64,000 bases of DNA, taken from assembly GCA_024349245.1 (NCBI GenBank), contig JALDNG010000078.1, positions 954,001 to 1,018,000 of the forward strand. Reading direction: 5' to 3'. Below, piece after piece: positions 60,701 through 64,000 of this stretch. Within the stretch, counting starts at the first letter, position 1, and each line of letters starts with the position of its first letter. A program made the position numbers and the translations under genes. The stretch comes from Neodontobutis hainanensis (taxonomy: Eukaryota; Chordata; Actinopteri; Gobiiformes; Odontobutidae). The notes below the pieces were generated by a model. It ran no database searches and was not told where the DNA came from. It saw only the letters and a program-made list of their open reading frames with translations.

Positions 60701-60830
60701 TAGGGCTGAACAACTTTGGAAAATTAATCAAATTGTGTATTATTATTATTTTTTTTATTATATTTCTATCAACCAATATTGCAATTATGTTTATTTATGC
60801 AATTATTTTCTTGTCGACACTCAATAAATA
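60701..60830. repeat. fragment of a fish MITE-type repeat
   Basis: TAGGGCTGAACAACTTTGG and the following AAATTAATCAAATTGTG and CCAATATTGCAATTATG resemble an abundant fish repeat that begins TAGGGCTGCAC. A matching right end was not found. Confidence 0.4.
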
Positions 60831-61039
60831 TGAGCAACACTTAACAAACTCATGTTTCTTGTTGGCCAGGCCTATATGTTAAGACATTAGATCATATATC
60901 AATCATATGAATGACGTATTTTAATTTAACCTTATAAATCACACTGGATTTGGTCATGGGCCTTAAGTTTAAACTCTGGGGTCTTTTGTTCTTCACCTGT
61001 CCCACATTATTTATCTGACTCTATTTTAATGAGTGAATG

Positions 61040-61275
61040 AATCTTTCGTTGTGTCCTTGGGCAAGACACTTAACCCACCTTGCCTCCAGTGTCTGTAGCA
61101 CTGGTGTATGAATGTGTGTGACAGTGGAGGTGTGTTTGGTGGTGGTAGGATAATGTTGAGCATTCTCTGTCTGCCCCAGGAGTGGATGTGTGTGAATGGG
61201 GTGAGTGGAAGGACGATGTAAAGCGCTTTGGGTGCCCGAGAAGGGTGCAGGAAAGCTCTATATAAATGCATGCCA
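61040..61275 (+). repeat. SINE, head-truncated, long-tail subtype
   Basis: It starts inside the core (GTTGTGTCCTTGGGCAAGAC), continues through GTATGAATGTGTGTGACAGT, and ends TGTAAAGCGCTTTGGGTG and CTCTATATAAATGC. This tail resembles the 3' end of an L2-type LINE and differs from the shorter tail of the other copies in the window. Confidence 0.75.
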
Positions 61276-63262
61276 TTCTAATATTGCAATTTAATTGCAA
61301 ATGCTGTTAATTGCACATTGCTAGACACACCTGTAAACTCCATGGCTCTTAGCACCGACCCCTTTATCTTCAGTTTCAGCTTCATATTATCCTAAATGTT
61401 AAAAGAGTGTAGCTTTCAATGAAGCCAGGGGCCGCCATGAAGTTCAGCTCGGATGTAAACAAGAAGCACATGTCTCTCCCCGAGCCATCAGCTCTCGTAC
61501 CTCCATTCATTCAATCGACATGTTTATCAGGCAAACTTTAACAATTAAGTAACTTTTAAAAAAAATTCAGATTATCAGCTTTTTTGAATCAATTCAGAAT
61601 AATTTTAAAGAAAACAACAATGCATTGAAAAAACAATAATTTTTCCGAGGAGTAGTAGGAGTAGTAGTAGTGACTGTAAATGAATGACAGGGGGAGATCT
61701 ACATAAAAACATTGGTTTATCAAATGGTTGCATATTCAAATCAAAGCCTACACACTGAGTAATATCAGAGGTGATGTGTAAAAAATGGGCTGCTCAAATG
61801 TATCATAGTATCAACAATCACAGTTTTGGTTATTAGTATTTGTACTGAAATAATCATTATGACATTCACTTACTGGATATAAAATGCTTTGTGATGCAAC
61901 CAACTCTAAATTTAGCTATGTAGGTGTGATGTTTGTCCAGAGTCAAGTCATTTCATGATTTCACACAGCACTAACCTTAACCCAATATGCTCCACATTCT
62001 TCATAAAGTATAAAGCATCTGACTGGTAGTTGCCTTTTTAAAAAGACTTTTATTCGCACCTCTTCACTCTTATAATTTTGTTTCTCTTTAATACTCCTCT
62101 GATTTAAAGACCTGAAGGTGATAATTGTTCTTACATTATACAGGACACTGAATCATTATCAGTAATCTGCTGTGCTTCAAGTGCATTATGTACTGTATTA
62201 TCTATTGTCTAGAATATATCGCTTACAGTTGACAAGTATGATGTCCTCTTCTCTCCAGAGTTAATGCCTGAGTCAGAGAGAGGACTGGTGTCAGCCTGTA
62301 GCAGCCTCGGACTGTCAGTGTGTCAGTCTGTGGCAATAGCTATCTTTGTGGTTTTATTCTCTTCTTTAAACATACTGTGAGTAGTTTTAAGAGTACTATT
62401 GAAGCTTGCTTTTCTATGTTATCCTTTGTTTCAGGAGTGGTTCTGTCTGAGTGTTGGTGCTTAACTTGTCATGACCCAGAGCCTAACAGAAACTGATGGT
62501 AGAAAAAATGTAGTGGACAAAGACTAAAGGCAGGACCTGGCTCTTGGCCTGGAGTAATGTGCTGACTAGTGGCTAATGGACTGGAAGCCAGAGTAAACAG
62601 TGCTCTGGGTCAATCAACAGTAGAGAACAATGGAGAACAGTATTTACTTAGGATGTTTTTTCTAATGCGCTCAGCTCAATATTAAAGCTGCACTATGTAA
62701 CTTTTTAGCTCAGAACAACAAGCCTGAAAGTCACCTGTTCAATCAGCCATGTGAGATTGTAGCACCATTTTTTTGCTATAGTTCTTTAGTTGGTGAACAT
62801 TCTGAAAAGTTACATAGAGTTAATTAGTAACCATATGTCTTATAAGACACAATGAGGAAAGGAATTAAGCAAAAATGAAATTAAACTTTAGCATGTCAGC
62901 ACTGCCTTTAACTTTTCTGTTAAAGGTACAATTTGCAGAATTTCACAAAAAAATACTTGCTTGTCTTAGAGCAATGGAAATCATTATGATTATACACAGT
63001 TGACCTTTAAAAAAGGAGATTAATGTATCTTTAGTCCGTGTTTCTCCATTTTCCAACCTTGCTATAGGAGGGACCGCTCATCAAATCACAGCTCTATTTT
63101 CAGCCACTTCCTTCTTTCAGGAGGCTTAGTCTATCCGGACCAGAACCCCTCACCCCTTGTTTTGTTCTGTTCTGTTTTGTTTTGGCAAAAAAAATTTGTC
63201 TTGACTTCAGCCTACACTGTTTCAGGCAATGTAACCATTTGTTTGAATAATGAAAAAAAATA

Positions 63263-63264
<2 letters not shown>

Positions 63265-63331
<67 letters not shown>
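63265..63331. repeat. (TA)n microsatellite
   Basis: About 33 perfect TA units lie in prkci intron 1, preceded by an A-rich stretch. It can form cruciforms and is likely polymorphic. Confidence 0.95.
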
Positions 63332-63334
<3 letters not shown>

Positions 63335-64000
63335 CTCTGCTGTTGGACTCATGAACAATACGGTCCCCACCTGAGACCCTCGTCTTCCTCCCAATAACTC
63401 ACTTCATCCTCCATCCGTTACTCGTCACTTTATCAGATTTCATTCTTCATAGCTTATAGTTGTTTTTAATATTTGTGTTATTTGTTAATTCTGTTTTGTG
63501 CACCATTATGCCTAACTATTTTTCACTTACGTAGCATAATAAAGGGAAATACAGCAAAACTATACTATAGTAGATGCAGTTCTTTTAAAAGCTAAAGCAT
63601 TTGCACTGAATTTTCCTTAAAGAGCAGAGCCTTGTGTTGTCAACAATACAATCGTGCATACAGTATGGTCCTGCATATATTGTCTTTAAAGACACATGCT
63701 TGGTAACATTAAGAATGAACAGAGACGTTGCTATAATATAGGAATATGTTGGTTTGTCATTATGGATTACTTTACCTAATGAATTTACCACTTTACAGAT
63801 TTTTCCAAATGGTATTTCTAACAGTTCTTTCATGATTGAATTCTTGTGACTGTCTCGTTTAAAGAACATCTGAACCCGGTCCTAGCTCACAAAGAATGAG
63901 CTTTAATTGGCCAAAATGTTTTCTTGGCCACATCTGTGTATATATCTGCCAGTGTCTCATCTTGTCATAAAACCGTGTATTCTCTGACAGAGCCGATCGA

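Larger units (their letters stand above)
57894..64000 (+). other. prkci intron 1 (partial)
   Basis: Over 6 kb without an exon I can recognise. It contains a SINE (61040-61275), a MITE-type fragment starting at TAGGGCTG (60701-60830), a (TA)n tract (63265-63331) and general AT-rich sequence. No expected second exon of the PB1 domain was seen. Confidence 0.75.

Noticed and set aside
61026..61300. Minus-strand open frames of 76-81 codons
   Set aside because: They read through the antisense of the SINE at 61040-61275.

Overview
The window is vertebrate nuclear DNA, most likely from a teleost fish. The genes have many short exons, GT-AG introns and strong similarity to human proteins. The interspersed repeats are of fish type: Rex3/RTE retrotransposons with a GATG-repeat tail, tRNA-derived SINEs and small DNA-transposon relics. 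There is no bacterial, phage or CRISPR content.

Layout, left to right. (1) 1-10147, plus strand: the 3' part of an insulin receptor gene (insr), 13 exons corresponding to human exons 9-22 without exon 11, then a 3' UTR. (2) 11.2-14.4 kb: a repeat-rich gap with SINEs and a 5'-truncated Rex3 bounded by a target-site duplication. (3) About 14.9-33.3 kb, plus: arhgef18 (p114RhoGEF), 19 coding exons encoding 954 residues, with probable non-coding 5' exons upstream. (4) 34.3-42.5 kb, minus: an SPPL2B-type intramembrane aspartyl protease, 15 exons, 554 residues. (5) 42.5-43.85 kb: a divergent promoter region holding a 207-bp tandem repeat that carries two intact tRNA-Glu(CTC) genes and a collapsed third. 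(6) 43.8-50.85 kb, plus: dapk3 (ZIP kinase), 8 coding exons, 454 residues, the same length as the human protein. (7) 50.9-57.5 kb: a gene-poor stretch with SINEs, a second Rex3 copy and a weak candidate minus-strand transcription unit. (8) 57814-57893, plus: the first coding exon of prkci (atypical PKC iota); its first intron runs off the right edge.

The insr-arhgef18 pair matches human 19p13.2, and the SPPL2B and DAPK3 relatives lie on human 19p13.3. prkci belongs to human 3q26.2, so an ancestral rearrangement junction probably lies in the 51-57 kb stretch. The genes are not an operon and share no single pathway. arhgef18 and prkci both act in epithelial polarity and dapk3 in actomyosin contractility, but that is loose association only.

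Exon boundaries come from reading splice sites and matching remembered family proteins. For arhgef18, sppl2b, dapk3 and the visible part of insr the exon lengths sum to a whole number of codons, which supports the models. I found no convincing new biological system. The best leads are the tRNA-Glu tandem array with a microhomology collapse, a piggyBac-like element nested in a SINE, perfect hairpins in dapk3, loss of the PI3K-docking tyrosine in this insulin receptor, and a possible relic gene head-to-head with prkci.
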